This document shows positions 1 through 7,853 of a stretch of 64,000 bases of DNA, piece after piece. Each line of letters starts with the position of its first letter. The stretch's first letter is position 1. Source of the DNA: Sphingobacteriales bacterium (GTDB lineage: Bacteria > Bacteroidota > Bacteroidia > Chitinophagales > Chitinophagaceae); the NCBI GenBank assembly GCA_012270485.1, contig JAAXIF010000098.1, positions 243,113 to 307,112 of the forward strand, written 5' to 3'. Made by a program: the position numbers and the translations under genes. The notes beneath the pieces were generated by a model that was given only the letters and a program-made list of their open reading frames with translations, searched no databases and was not told where the DNA came from.

Positions 1-67
1 TACTGGCCACTTGCTTAGCCAGCTGTGGTTGTGGGCGCAAAGCCCTGAAGGGTTTTATACTTGCCAT
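1..67 (-). CDS. DUF1015 family protein (N-terminus only, cut by window edge)
   Basis: An ATG at 67-65 on the minus strand opens a frame that reads MASIKPFRALRPQPQLAKQ and runs off the window. This matches the usual start of DUF1015 proteins, which begin with a basic IKPFRA.RP segment followed by an A/KVA stretch. Only 22 codons are visible. DUF1015 proteins are soluble, of unsettled function, and in Bacteroidota often lie near serC/serA; serC is present here at 7854-8924. The gene follows the PAP2 gene with a 53-bp gap on the same strand and may be the last gene of that operon. The family call rests on a short N-terminal match and cannot be tested further inside the window. Confidence 0.6.
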   Translation of the reverse strand, partial: MASIKPFRALRPQPQLAKQVAS

Positions 68-120
68 TGCGCAAATATCAGTAATTAATTATAAAAGAAA
101 CGTTATGAAAGCGTAGTTAA

Positions 121-1059
121 CTAGGCTATCTTACGAGCATAGGCATCAATCCACTTTGAAATAGTCTTTTGTTGGGATAGTTTAGAGAAAATAACAATTC
201 CGATCGCTGCGCATGTTATTCCTGCCAATACATCCAATACATAATGATGGCTTGTATACACAGCAGAAAACCAAATACCCAACATAATGGTTGCAAAGAA
301 CAGATTGATCCATGTAAAGCGAAATCGCCATCCAAAATACAAAACAATCAAAGGATAAGCCGAATGCAAAGAAGGCATGGCTGCAAATACATTGGAGCTC
401 TTTTCATAGAGCGATTTAAAAACAGAGACGCCAAAATAGGCATCAAAACGATGTAAACCGGCTGTATTACCCGGTGTTCCGGCTATAAAATCAAAACCAT
501 ATTGTTGTACATACCAAGGCGGCGCTGCAGGGTAAACGTAATAAATGATAAAACCTAGGATATTAACAAACAAAAATGTGAGTGAAAATTCCAGAAACCA
601 TTTCCTGTTTTTAAAAAATAGAAAGGCTGCAAATCCAAGTGGAACAGGCACCCAGCTGAGATAAAAAAATCCGGTGAGTACATCTAAAAAACGATTCGAG
701 TGAATAGCCCAGTATTCGTTGGGAGTAATTATTTTTCCTGCTTCTTGTATACCCAACCATTGCTTCTCGGTTTCATACAGGCTTTGAATATTCACTTCCT
801 GATAGTTATAATTAGGAAATGCTTTCATAAAATCAAAAATGATCCAGAAAATGATGAATATGGAAAACCCCAGAATAAATTTTCGAGTAATGAAAGAAAG
901 ATAGTAGCAAACATTAAATAATAATACCAAGCTCAGCTGATCTTGTTGATATCCGATCAACCAATAACTTAATAATAAATACGCCAATGAAATAAGCGAA
1001 GTAATCAATAGATCTTTCGCTGTAAAAAGTTTATTTGTTTGCGTGAAACGACCTGTCAT
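121..1059 (-). CDS. PAP2/AUR1-like membrane enzyme, probable inositol-phosphoceramide synthase
   Basis: A 312-residue polytopic membrane protein with about six hydrophobic helices. It shows the PAP2 signature: PSLHS near residues 229-233 and SHHYVLD near 270-276, giving the two His and one Asp of the phosphotransfer site. YPAAPPWY near 176-183 and the arrangement of the two motifs are typical of the AUR1-like branch that moves phosphoinositol from phosphatidylinositol to ceramide. I chose the ATG at 1059 because the upstream gene stops at 1063-1061, giving a coupled TGA-T-ATG junction. An in-frame ATG at 1104 would overlap that gene by 44 bp and add 15 residues of no visible family character. 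It is the last enzyme of a minus-strand cluster containing myo-inositol-phosphate synthase. The substrate is inferred from this context; a generic PAP2 lipid phosphatase is the alternative. Confidence 0.8.
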   Translation of the reverse strand: MTGRFTQTNKLFTAKDLLITSLISLAYLLLSYWLIGYQQDQLSLVLLFNVCYYLSFITRKFILGFSIFIIFWIIFDFMKAFPNYNYQEVNIQSLYETEKQWLGIQEAGKIITPNEYWAIHSNRFLDVLTGFFYLSWVPVPLGFAAFLFFKNRKWFLEFSLTFLFVNILGFIIYYVYPAAPPWYVQQYGFDFIAGTPGNTAGLHRFDAYFGVSVFKSLYEKSSNVFAAMPSLHSAYPLIVLYFGWRFRFTWINLFFATIMLGIWFSAVYTSHHYVLDVLAGITCAAIGIVIFSKLSQQKTISKWIDAYARKIA

Positions 1060-1060
1060 A

Positions 1061-2371
1061 TCAGGGTTTGAAACGTTGCATGAGTTCTTTTCCGGTATAT
1101 TCATCTACCCCTTTCATTTCCATATATACCACATTGGGCGACCAAAAAGTTCCTCCATCTACTTTAATAAATATCCTGCTCAATACTGCCTGTTGGTTAT
1201 TGATGGTAGCATACACTTTGTATTGGTTGTCTCTTTGCGAGCGCATCAAGTAGAGAGGCTTCTTTTTATACGAAACAAAATGAAGTTTATAGGAATCTTT
1301 CTCCAGCATCTGAGATTTGATACCATAAGCAAATACTCGTTGTATATAAGATAACTCTTTTTTTACCCCACCTTCTGTATAACGTATCCAATAAACATGG
1401 ACCGGGTCTGATACATTCAACAATCCATTTTTATCATAATTCAGCTCACATACAATGGTATTGGTATTCGCCGTTCTTTGCAGATAAAACAGTTGTTTAC
1501 TATTGGTTTTAGGAACCGGGAATGTATCCTGAGGTTCAATTGTTGATTTTGCTATTTGCAGGGCACTTAATTCTTTCTGTGCCATTGCCGGTACTGCTGT
1601 CAAACTGATCAGTAATCCGATGAAAACTGATGGTAAAATTCCTGATTTCGATTGTTTCATTTGTTCATCTTTCAAATCCAAGGCCTTTTTTGATCCTCTT
1701 AAGCGATTGATCGCCGTTACATTGGTTAATACTGCCATTAAAGTAAGCGGTAAAGTAAAAATGGACATGGTCTCTAATACATGAAAACGGATTCCACTTA
1801 CATACCATTTCCAATCACCACCAATAGATTCTCCCACGATACCACAAGCAATAGCAGATACGCCAATGGTAACTACTCTTTCCGGTCTTTGCATAAGTCC
1901 ATCTTTACACTCTATGCCCAAACCTTCTGCTCTCGCCCTCGTGTAACTTACCATCATAGAGCCGATCATGGCAATGAACGCAAATAAAGAACTCAGAAAA
2001 TAATGATGTGCAATAAGGTAATAACAAATACCCAAGAACATGATCAACTCGCTGTATCTATCCAATACCGAGTCAAATAAAGCACCAAATGAAGAACTCA
2101 TATTCCCCAAGCGCGCCACCTGACCATCTAACATATCAAATAAGCCCGCAAATAAAATTAAAGCACCTGCCCATCCAACATAAGAGAGATCGCCACGATG
2201 ACCTCTTTCACCTCCTTCTACAAAAATGATGGCGACTCCAATATTCAAAACAAACCCTATCATGGTAACCATATTAGGGGTTAGTCCGATCTTGATCAAT
2301 CCTTTCACAAAAGGATCGATGACCACATAAATGGCTTTCTGTAATCTTATTCTCAAGGGTATTTTTTCCAT
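1061..2371 (-). CDS. CDP-alcohol phosphatidyltransferase (probable phosphatidylinositol-phosphate synthase) fused to a DUF4833 domain
   Basis: A 436-residue protein of two parts. Residues 1-220 form a polytopic CDP-alcohol phosphatidyltransferase with a perfect catalytic signature: D79-x2-D82-G-x2-A86-R87-x8-G96-x3-D100-x3-D104. It would join CDP-diacylglycerol to an alcohol, here probably inositol phosphate given the MIPS gene upstream. Residues 238-265 look exactly like a signal peptide (start Met, basic stretch, hydrophobic core, VPAMAQ), and residues 266-436 resemble the exported DUF4833 domain found beside such genes in Bacteroidota. The fused protein would therefore place DUF4833 in the periplasm behind an extra membrane helix. 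Met238 (codon 1660-1658) could also act as an internal start. Gap to the upstream gene is 31 bp; the stop codon is coupled to the PAP2 start. The alcohol substrate is inference. Confidence 0.85.
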   Translation of the reverse strand: MEKIPLRIRLQKAIYVVIDPFVKGLIKIGLTPNMVTMIGFVLNIGVAIIFVEGGERGHRGDLSYVGWAGALILFAGLFDMLDGQVARLGNMSSSFGALFDSVLDRYSELIMFLGICYYLIAHHYFLSSLFAFIAMIGSMMVSYTRARAEGLGIECKDGLMQRPERVVTIGVSAIACGIVGESIGGDWKWYVSGIRFHVLETMSIFTLPLTLMAVLTNVTAINRLRGSKKALDLKDEQMKQSKSGILPSVFIGLLISLTAVPAMAQKELSALQIAKSTIEPQDTFPVPKTNSKQLFYLQRTANTNTIVCELNYDKNGLLNVSDPVHVYWIRYTEGGVKKELSYIQRVFAYGIKSQMLEKDSYKLHFVSYKKKPLYLMRSQRDNQYKVYATINNQQAVLSRIFIKVDGGTFWSPNVVYMEMKGVDEYTGKELMQRFKP

Positions 2372-2402
2372 GTACCGTTAACTGCTATACAAAATAATAG
2401 AA

Positions 2403-4955
2403 TTAAAAATCAAATTTAAAACGCGCTCTTACGCCCCAAGTACTGATGTTTGGATTTTCTTTATAATTAAACCTTCTCACCAGATCCACTCTAAAAATTT
2501 TAAAGATATTTCCTACACCCACACTTCCTTCAATGTATGGTTTCCTATTCAAGGAAAAAGTAGTTGTCTGACCGTTCAATTCTGGGAACTTAATCAAATC
2601 AGGGTTTTTATCCGGATTGTTCTCATCTCTGATACCGCCATAAATTACTTTCATCGTCAACAACTCTCTCAACTTTAGTTTACGTAACAATGGAATACGG
2701 TTAAAGATGAGACCGTTGAAATGATGATCAATAGACAATGCAGCAAACTGATCGCTCACAAACTCCTGAAAATTCATTAGGTTATAAGAGTTCAACTGAT
2801 AAGCATAGGTTTGGTTAGCACGATGAATAGTTAATAAAGGATAAGGCGCAGAGCCAAATGTATAACCACCCTCAAGTACCATATCACTATAGCCTAATTG
2901 CGACATGAATACACGTTTCTCTACACGCAGATTGATGTTTTGATAATTGTATTCGCTATTGAATAATCCTTTCACACCGGCAGTATAACGCAAAGTGAAA
3001 ATGGGGTATTTATTGATGATAGGAATCCTATACACCTTGCCCTGATAAAACTGTTCTTTAGGAGCCCAACGAACTTGTGCAGATATCTCACTGGTATTGA
3101 TCGAAGCAACATTTTGAAGAACACCATTATTGAACTTATTGTACACAATAGATCCTGCCGGAGTATGACGCCAGTTTCTGAAACCTAATGTATAAGACAA
3201 TCTGTTTTGAAATTCATGTACATATTCCAGTTTGAAAATATCGTTATAGATCCATTTATCATTCAAGCCACGTTTAAATGACAGAAAAAAGTTGTCTTCC
3301 TGCACAAATTGTAATTCCTGACCCGGAATTTTTGTATCGTGCTGATAACTGGCTCTGATAAATTTCAATGGGAAAGTATAAATCGATTTATTATTCAAAG
3401 AATAGGTAGTGCTCAAGAAATACTTCCATCTTTCATCTTTGAATCCATATGCACCATAGGTTTCAAAGTAAATGCGTTTACTGAGTTTAGGTGTTGTTCT
3501 TCCCCCAAGTCTTAATTTAAAACCTTCTACCGGATTAAATCCATAAAATGCTGCTGCAGGACCCATTTCAAAAGGGCCAAAAGAAGTATATCCGGCCAAT
3601 AAGAAAGTTGCGAATGCCAGTGTTCTTCTGAAAGAAGGCATTTTTTCCAAACTATCGATATTGGAATACACTTTTGATTCTGTTGCCGTAAGTGTATCAT
3701 GTCTGTTTTGTTGCCAGAAAGTATCAGGGAGTTTATCAACTTTTTCCAGTTTTACAGTTGCAGGACCATCATAGACACTATCCGGCTTGGCTTCATTGAT
3801 CTTATAATTTTTAAAAGAAACGGTTCGCTCACCAAAGAAACCTCCGCTGGATCCCTTGGTAACAGCGGCTTCCGCCATTACATTACTTTTACTTAAGTGG
3901 TAACGACCATCGGGATTTTTTTCAAAGTCGAGATCAACACGTAATTCACGTACAAAATTCAGGTTCACATTCCTACTCAGGAACATATCCAGTTTTTGCA
4001 CCGCATAGTTTCCATCCAGTGTGATATACATATTACCACGGAATAACAGATCATTGGTATTCCTCGGAGTGAAATACATTTTGATCAGTTTATTACCTGT
4101 TTCATCCGTGATGGTATCACGGATATAGTACATGTAAAAAGTGGGAGCCAGATCTGCAATCGGACTTAAAAACTGATAAGTGAACAATGGAATATTATTA
4201 TCATAAATATCAATATCCATGATCAATCGATTCAGATAAGAGCTAACACCATCATTATCGATATACTCACCATAGTTCACTCTTTTCTCTCCACGAACAA
4301 TGGTCTTGGTCTTCTCCGGATTTTTACGATAATATTTTTGCGCTAGTTTTTCTTCAAGATAAACAGGCAATAATGTTTTTCCCTGAAGCTTAGTAGAGTC
4401 TACGTTCTCAAATAGAAACTGGTACTTACGTAGCATTCTATTATTGGCCAGTTTTTCCGGAACACTGCTTAATGATACTTCCAATTTTTCATACTGATCG
4501 TATTCCACATAATCATATTTCTCCGGACGATTGAGCGGCTTGTTGTCAATCACTCTTCTGATAAGATCTACGGCAGGATTATTTTTATTTCTGTACTTGG
4601 CTCTTTTATTGGTAGATACCGTTACATTGTACACTGCTTTTGGATCGGTCTCTAGTTCAAGGTCAATGGTTTGTTCTTTTCCCACAACAATTTCACGCTG
4701 AATGGTTTTATATCCTACATAAGAAACAAGGATCACTGAAATACTTCCTGATGAACGTAAAGTATACTGACCTAAGCTATCTGTAACAGTGCCACGTCCT
4801 CCCTTGAATACTACACTTACATATTGTAATGGGTCTTTGCTGAATGCGTCAACGATCTTGCCTTTCACTACCGTTTGTGCCATGCTTTGAACAAAGCCTG
4901 CCAGGATGAATAAAGCCAGAAGCCCCCATTTTACAACGCCACTTTTAATTTTCAT
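2403..4955 (-). CDS. DUF5686 outer-membrane protein with carboxypeptidase-like regulatory domain
   Basis: An 850-residue exported protein. A signal peptide spans about residues 1-26 (cleavage after SMAQ). Residues 28-115 form a carboxypeptidase regulatory-like beta-sandwich (VKGKIVDAFSKDPLQYVSV, then GTVTDSLGQYTL). The rest is the DUF5686 region, ending in aromatic-rich beta-strand segments and a C-terminal Phe (ARFKFDF) as expected for an outer-membrane barrel. It sits between the GtrA gene (8-bp gap) and the phosphatidyltransferase, so it is co-transcribed with the inositol-lipid enzymes. Its role there is unknown; surface display or lipid handling is speculation. There is no TonB-receptor plug signature, so it is not called a TonB receptor. 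Confidence 0.85.
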   Translation of the reverse strand: MKIKSGVVKWGLLALFILAGFVQSMAQTVVKGKIVDAFSKDPLQYVSVVFKGGRGTVTDSLGQYTLRSSGSISVILVSYVGYKTIQREIVVGKEQTIDLELETDPKAVYNVTVSTNKRAKYRNKNNPAVDLIRRVIDNKPLNRPEKYDYVEYDQYEKLEVSLSSVPEKLANNRMLRKYQFLFENVDSTKLQGKTLLPVYLEEKLAQKYYRKNPEKTKTIVRGEKRVNYGEYIDNDGVSSYLNRLIMDIDIYDNNIPLFTYQFLSPIADLAPTFYMYYIRDTITDETGNKLIKMYFTPRNTNDLLFRGNMYITLDGNYAVQKLDMFLSRNVNLNFVRELRVDLDFEKNPDGRYHLSKSNVMAEAAVTKGSSGGFFGERTVSFKNYKINEAKPDSVYDGPATVKLEKVDKLPDTFWQQNRHDTLTATESKVYSNIDSLEKMPSFRRTLAFATFLLAGYTSFGPFEMGPAAAFYGFNPVEGFKLRLGGRTTPKLSKRIYFETYGAYGFKDERWKYFLSTTYSLNNKSIYTFPLKFIRASYQHDTKIPGQELQFVQEDNFFLSFKRGLNDKWIYNDIFKLEYVHEFQNRLSYTLGFRNWRHTPAGSIVYNKFNNGVLQNVASINTSEISAQVRWAPKEQFYQGKVYRIPIINKYPIFTLRYTAGVKGLFNSEYNYQNINLRVEKRVFMSQLGYSDMVLEGGYTFGSAPYPLLTIHRANQTYAYQLNSYNLMNFQEFVSDQFAALSIDHHFNGLIFNRIPLLRKLKLRELLTMKVIYGGIRDENNPDKNPDLIKFPELNGQTTTFSLNRKPYIEGSVGVGNIFKIFRVDLVRRFNYKENPNISTWGVRARFKFDF

Positions 4956-4963
4956 TTTTGTTA

Positions 4964-5335
4964 TTATTTGAACACGAATTTTTTTTGTAACATATAATTA
5001 TAGGTGAACCCTACAATTAGTGATACCATGATTTTTGATGCGAGGGGAGTGATTCGTGCGTATTCTGTAACCACAAACACACCTCCTGATACCAATAATA
5101 GATTACCGATCCATACCAATACATATTTCAATGCTTGCCTCGGGATTTTGCCCTGCGTAGCATCAAATACCCATACACGACCCAGTAAAAAATTGGTAAC
5201 GCCTCCTGAGATGGTTCCTGTAATACTGGCTGCCAGATACCAACAGTTCAACCATTCTGTCAATAGAATAAAGACAGAAAAATCAACTATGGTAGCCGCT
5301 AATGATGCAGCTTGTGCTTTTACAAAAGTAACCAT
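4964..5335 (-). CDS. GtrA family membrane protein
   Basis: A 123-residue protein with four predicted membrane helices and the GtrA features: an early Asp in the first helix (VDFSVFILL), the central NFLLGRVWVF segment, and the terminal NYMLQKKFVFK. GtrA-like proteins are thought to help move polyprenyl-phosphate-linked sugars, or other small headgroup substrates, across the inner membrane. The start ATG lies 3 bp after the stop of the PgpA-type gene, so the two are translationally linked. In an inositol-lipid operon the protein may translocate or stabilise a lipid intermediate; that function is inference only. Confidence 0.85.
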   Translation of the reverse strand: MVTFVKAQAASLAATIVDFSVFILLTEWLNCWYLAASITGTISGGVTNFLLGRVWVFDATQGKIPRQALKYVLVWIGNLLLVSGGVFVVTEYARITPLASKIMVSLIVGFTYNYMLQKKFVFK

Positions 5336-5338
5336 CGG

Positions 5339-5788
5339 TCAAAAAACATTTAACCACATAATTGTGTGTAACAGTACGTTGGTATATAATCCGGCTATCA
5401 TATCATCCATCATCACACCCCATCCACTAGGGAGTGATTCTGTTTTTCTGATCAGCAGAGGTTTGGTAATATCCAGTAATCGAAATAAAATAAAACCCGT
5501 TGCCACATAACTCAAGGTAACCGGTACAAACAGCAGTGAGATCATCATTCCTGCTGCTTCATCAATTACCACTCTGCTGCTATCTTTCCCCCAGTCTTTT
5601 TCAACACCTGTCGCAGCCCACACTCCCAATGCAGTAACGACAACAGTTACTACACATGCAATCGTTTGGAAAGAACCAACTGTCTGAGCGAAATACCACG
5701 GAATACAACAGAGTAAAGCAGCGATTGTTCCGCCTCCTTTGATATACCCGATACCCAGACAGCTGGCTATTGCTTTTTTAACTTTCAT
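5339..5788 (-). CDS. PgpA-type phosphatase, probable phosphatidylinositol-phosphate phosphatase
   Basis: A 149-residue membrane protein of the phosphatidylglycerophosphatase A family. Visible motifs are GIGYIKGGGTIAAL near residues 12-25, RVVIDEAAGMMI around 72-83, FRLLDITKP near 103-111, and PSGWGVMMDDMIAGLYTN near 120-137, which supply the conserved acidic residues. Family members remove the terminal phosphate from a lipid phosphate such as phosphatidylglycerol phosphate. Directly after myo-inositol-phosphate synthase, the more likely substrate is phosphatidylinositol phosphate. Its start shares one base with the stop of that gene (TAATG), indicating tight coupling. A housekeeping PgpA role cannot be excluded without knowing whether another copy exists. 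Confidence 0.85.
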   Translation of the reverse strand: MKVKKAIASCLGIGYIKGGGTIAALLCCIPWYFAQTVGSFQTIACVVTVVVTALGVWAATGVEKDWGKDSSRVVIDEAAGMMISLLFVPVTLSYVATGFILFRLLDITKPLLIRKTESLPSGWGVMMDDMIAGLYTNVLLHTIMWLNVF

Positions 5789-7113
5789 TACAATGCTTCC
5801 ACCAGATCCTGATAATAATCCAGACCCAGGTGAGTGATCAAATCTTCACCCATCATATGACGCAGTGTATTCTGCAACTTGATGAGTTGTTTGAAAATAT
5901 CATGCTCCGGTCTTAATCCGGGTGCAGTTTGTGGCGACTTAAAGTAAAAAGACAACCACTCCTGAATACCACTCATATTGGCACGCTTAGCCAAGTCCAT
6001 AAAGATGGCCAGATCCAATACAATCGGTGCTGCTAAAATAGAGTCGCGACATAAGAAGTTGATCTTGATTTGCATAGAATAACCCAACCAACCAAAGATG
6101 TCGATATTATCCCAGCTCTCTTTATTATCACCGTGTGGCGGATAATAGTTGATACGAACTTTATGATACAGATCACCATATAATTTCGGATTGATGTCCG
6201 GCTGAAGAATATCTTCCAGTACACTCAGCTTAGAAACTTCTTTTGTTTTAAAGTTATCCGGATCATCCAAAACCAAACCATCTCTGTTACCCAAAATATT
6301 GGTAGAGAACCACCCACGAACACCCAATGCACGTGCGTGCAAACCAGGCGCCAGTATGGTTTTCATCAAAGTTTGTCCGGTCTTGAAATCCTTACCACCA
6401 ATTGGTGTACCTGTTTCTTTGGATAATTCAATCAATGCAGGAATATCGCAAGTCAGATTCGGTGCACCATTTGCATAAGGAACGCCAATTTTGATTGCTG
6501 CATATGCATAGATCATACTTGGTGAGATAGCAGGATCATTGTTTTTTAATCCGGCTTCAAATGATTCAATCGTTTCATGAACTGCTGATTGCTCAATATA
6601 TTTTTCAGTAGAACCACACCAAACAATCACCACGCGGTCGCAACCATTTGCTGTTTTAAAGTTTTCGATATCGTTGATCACTTCATTAGCAAGATCCCAC
6701 TTGGTAGCTGCTTGTTTGATATGTGTGCCATCCAGATTCTTCACATAAGATTTATCAAAAACAGCCTTCATGGGTTTGATGGCTTCGAGTTCCGGTTTGA
6801 TCGCATTGAGCAAGGAAGCTTCCAATACTTTTGCATTCATGGCTGCTTCGTATACATTATCACTGTAAACATCCCATCCACCGAATACCACATCCTGCAA
6901 TGGTGCCAAAGGCACAAAATCTTTGATGAGAGGGTAACGATTTTCTGTTCTTTTTCCCAAACGGATATTGCCCATTTGCGTAAGTGCACCAATAGGTTCA
7001 GCAAGGCCTTTGTTCACAGCCACAACACCTGCAATAACAGTGGTAGCCACAGCTCCCAGTCCGGGAAGAAGGATACCCAGTTTGCCATTTGCAGGTTGGA
7101 TTTGTTCTTTCAT
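5788..7113 (-). CDS. ino1: Myo-inositol-1-phosphate synthase (inositol-3-phosphate synthase)
   Basis: A 441-residue cytosolic NAD-dependent enzyme that converts glucose 6-phosphate to inositol phosphate, the first step of inositol lipid synthesis. The N-terminus carries a dinucleotide-binding loop (PGLGAVATT, about residues 17-25). The central synthase domain shows KDFKTGQT (241-248), NILGNRDG (272-279), DIFGWLGY (338-345) and K350, matching the conserved lysine and acidic positions of the family. It is the first enzyme gene of the cluster, 73 bp after the TetR gene, and overlaps the PgpA-type gene by one base. Its presence next to two lipid headgroup enzymes is the main reason for reading the region as an inositol-lipid operon. 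Confidence 0.93.
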   Translation of the reverse strand: MKEQIQPANGKLGILLPGLGAVATTVIAGVVAVNKGLAEPIGALTQMGNIRLGKRTENRYPLIKDFVPLAPLQDVVFGGWDVYSDNVYEAAMNAKVLEASLLNAIKPELEAIKPMKAVFDKSYVKNLDGTHIKQAATKWDLANEVINDIENFKTANGCDRVVIVWCGSTEKYIEQSAVHETIESFEAGLKNNDPAISPSMIYAYAAIKIGVPYANGAPNLTCDIPALIELSKETGTPIGGKDFKTGQTLMKTILAPGLHARALGVRGWFSTNILGNRDGLVLDDPDNFKTKEVSKLSVLEDILQPDINPKLYGDLYHKVRINYYPPHGDNKESWDNIDIFGWLGYSMQIKINFLCRDSILAAPIVLDLAIFMDLAKRANMSGIQEWLSFYFKSPQTAPGLRPEHDIFKQLIKLQNTLRHMMGEDLITHLGLDYYQDLVEAL

Positions 7114-7150
7114 GTTTAGTAGATTTTCTCTGTTGTTGTAAATGATCGTT

Positions 7151-7163
7151 CCGCCTCAGGCGG
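7151..7163. repeat. 13-bp palindrome CCGCCT-C-AGGCGG
   Basis: A perfect inverted repeat with 6-bp arms and a one-base centre. It lies in the gap between the TetR stop and the inositol-phosphate synthase start, and is far more G+C-rich than its surroundings. It could be a small operator, an mRNA stem, or a dispersed genomic word of the kind common in Bacteroidota. The sequence alone does not decide. Confidence 0.5.
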
Positions 7164-7186
7164 GACGTATAAAACGCTTTTTTATT

Positions 7187-7783
7187 TTATTTTTTAATTC
7201 CTTTTACCATAATACTCACAATCGAATCGATTCTTGTTTCCAGTTTTGGGTATTTATTACCCGCAAACAAGTCAAATTCCAGTCCGCGCAAAGAACTCAC
7301 CACTACAGACGGTAAAATATCCAAGTCCTTTTTGATCGCATTACTGAACTCTCCGGTTTTAATACCAAAACTTAGAATATTCTTTACCAACTTTATTTCC
7401 TGCTGGTCATACTCTCTATGTACGTGTTTCATGCATCGATTGTTTTCTTGCATTTCGCCGCGTACCACTCTATATAAATTGGATTTTTTCTGAAGGGCTT
7501 TGATCTTGGTAATGGTGAAGACCCTCAGCTTGTCTTCTGCAGACTGGGCTTTTTCTGCAGCATCTTTAGCCTCATTAAAGACCTCCGTCATTTCTTTACT
7601 GATGACGGCATCGAATATCTCTTCCTTACTGCAATAATAATAATATAAGGTGCTTTTACCTTTGCCCATGGATCGGGCAATGTCTTCCATGGTGGTTTTC
7701 TTCAGACCAAATTGTTGGAATAACTTTTGCGCCTCTTTCAGGATGTCGTCTTTAACGATCTCTTCTTTCTGCGTAACTATCAT
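7187..7783 (-). CDS. TetR/AcrR family transcriptional regulator of the inositol-lipid cluster
   Basis: A 198-residue regulator. Residues about 12-58 are the TetR helix-turn-helix (ILKEAQKLFQQFGLKKTT, then MEDIARSMGKGKSTLYYYY); the rest is a divergent helical ligand-binding domain. It is the first gene of the minus-strand inositol-lipid group, 73 bp before myo-inositol-phosphate synthase, and probably controls itself and the operon. Two near-palindromic boxes of the form TTTTsG..C.AAAA overlap and precede its start codon (7783-7813) and are plausible self-binding sites. The ligand cannot be guessed from sequence; a lipid or inositol signal is only contextual inference. Confidence 0.85.
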   Translation of the reverse strand: MIVTQKEEIVKDDILKEAQKLFQQFGLKKTTMEDIARSMGKGKSTLYYYYCSKEEIFDAVISKEMTEVFNEAKDAAEKAQSAEDKLRVFTITKIKALQKKSNLYRVVRGEMQENNRCMKHVHREYDQQEIKLVKNILSFGIKTGEFSNAIKKDLDILPSVVVSSLRGLEFDLFAGNKYPKLETRIDSIVSIMVKGIKK

Positions 7784-7813
7784 TTTCGACCAAAATCGTT
7801 TTTCGGTCCAAAA
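7783..7813. promoter_or_regulatory. Two tandem near-palindromic boxes at the TetR start, candidate operators
   Basis: Box 1 (7783-7795) reads TTTTCGACCAAAA and overlaps the start codon. Box 2 (7800-7813) reads TTTTCGGTCCAAAA. Each is nearly its own reverse complement, and their centres lie about 16 bp apart. TetR proteins commonly repress their own genes through such palindromes. No clear TAnnTTTG box was identified nearby, so the promoter position is open. Confidence 0.45.
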
Positions 7814-7853
7814 GTAGGTAAAATTTATTTCCGGTCACAACCGTTTATAAAAA

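Noticed and set aside
5004..5510. 168-codon plus-strand frame across the GtrA and PgpA-type genes
   Set aside because: It lies opposite two genes with clear family motifs and has no recognisable features.
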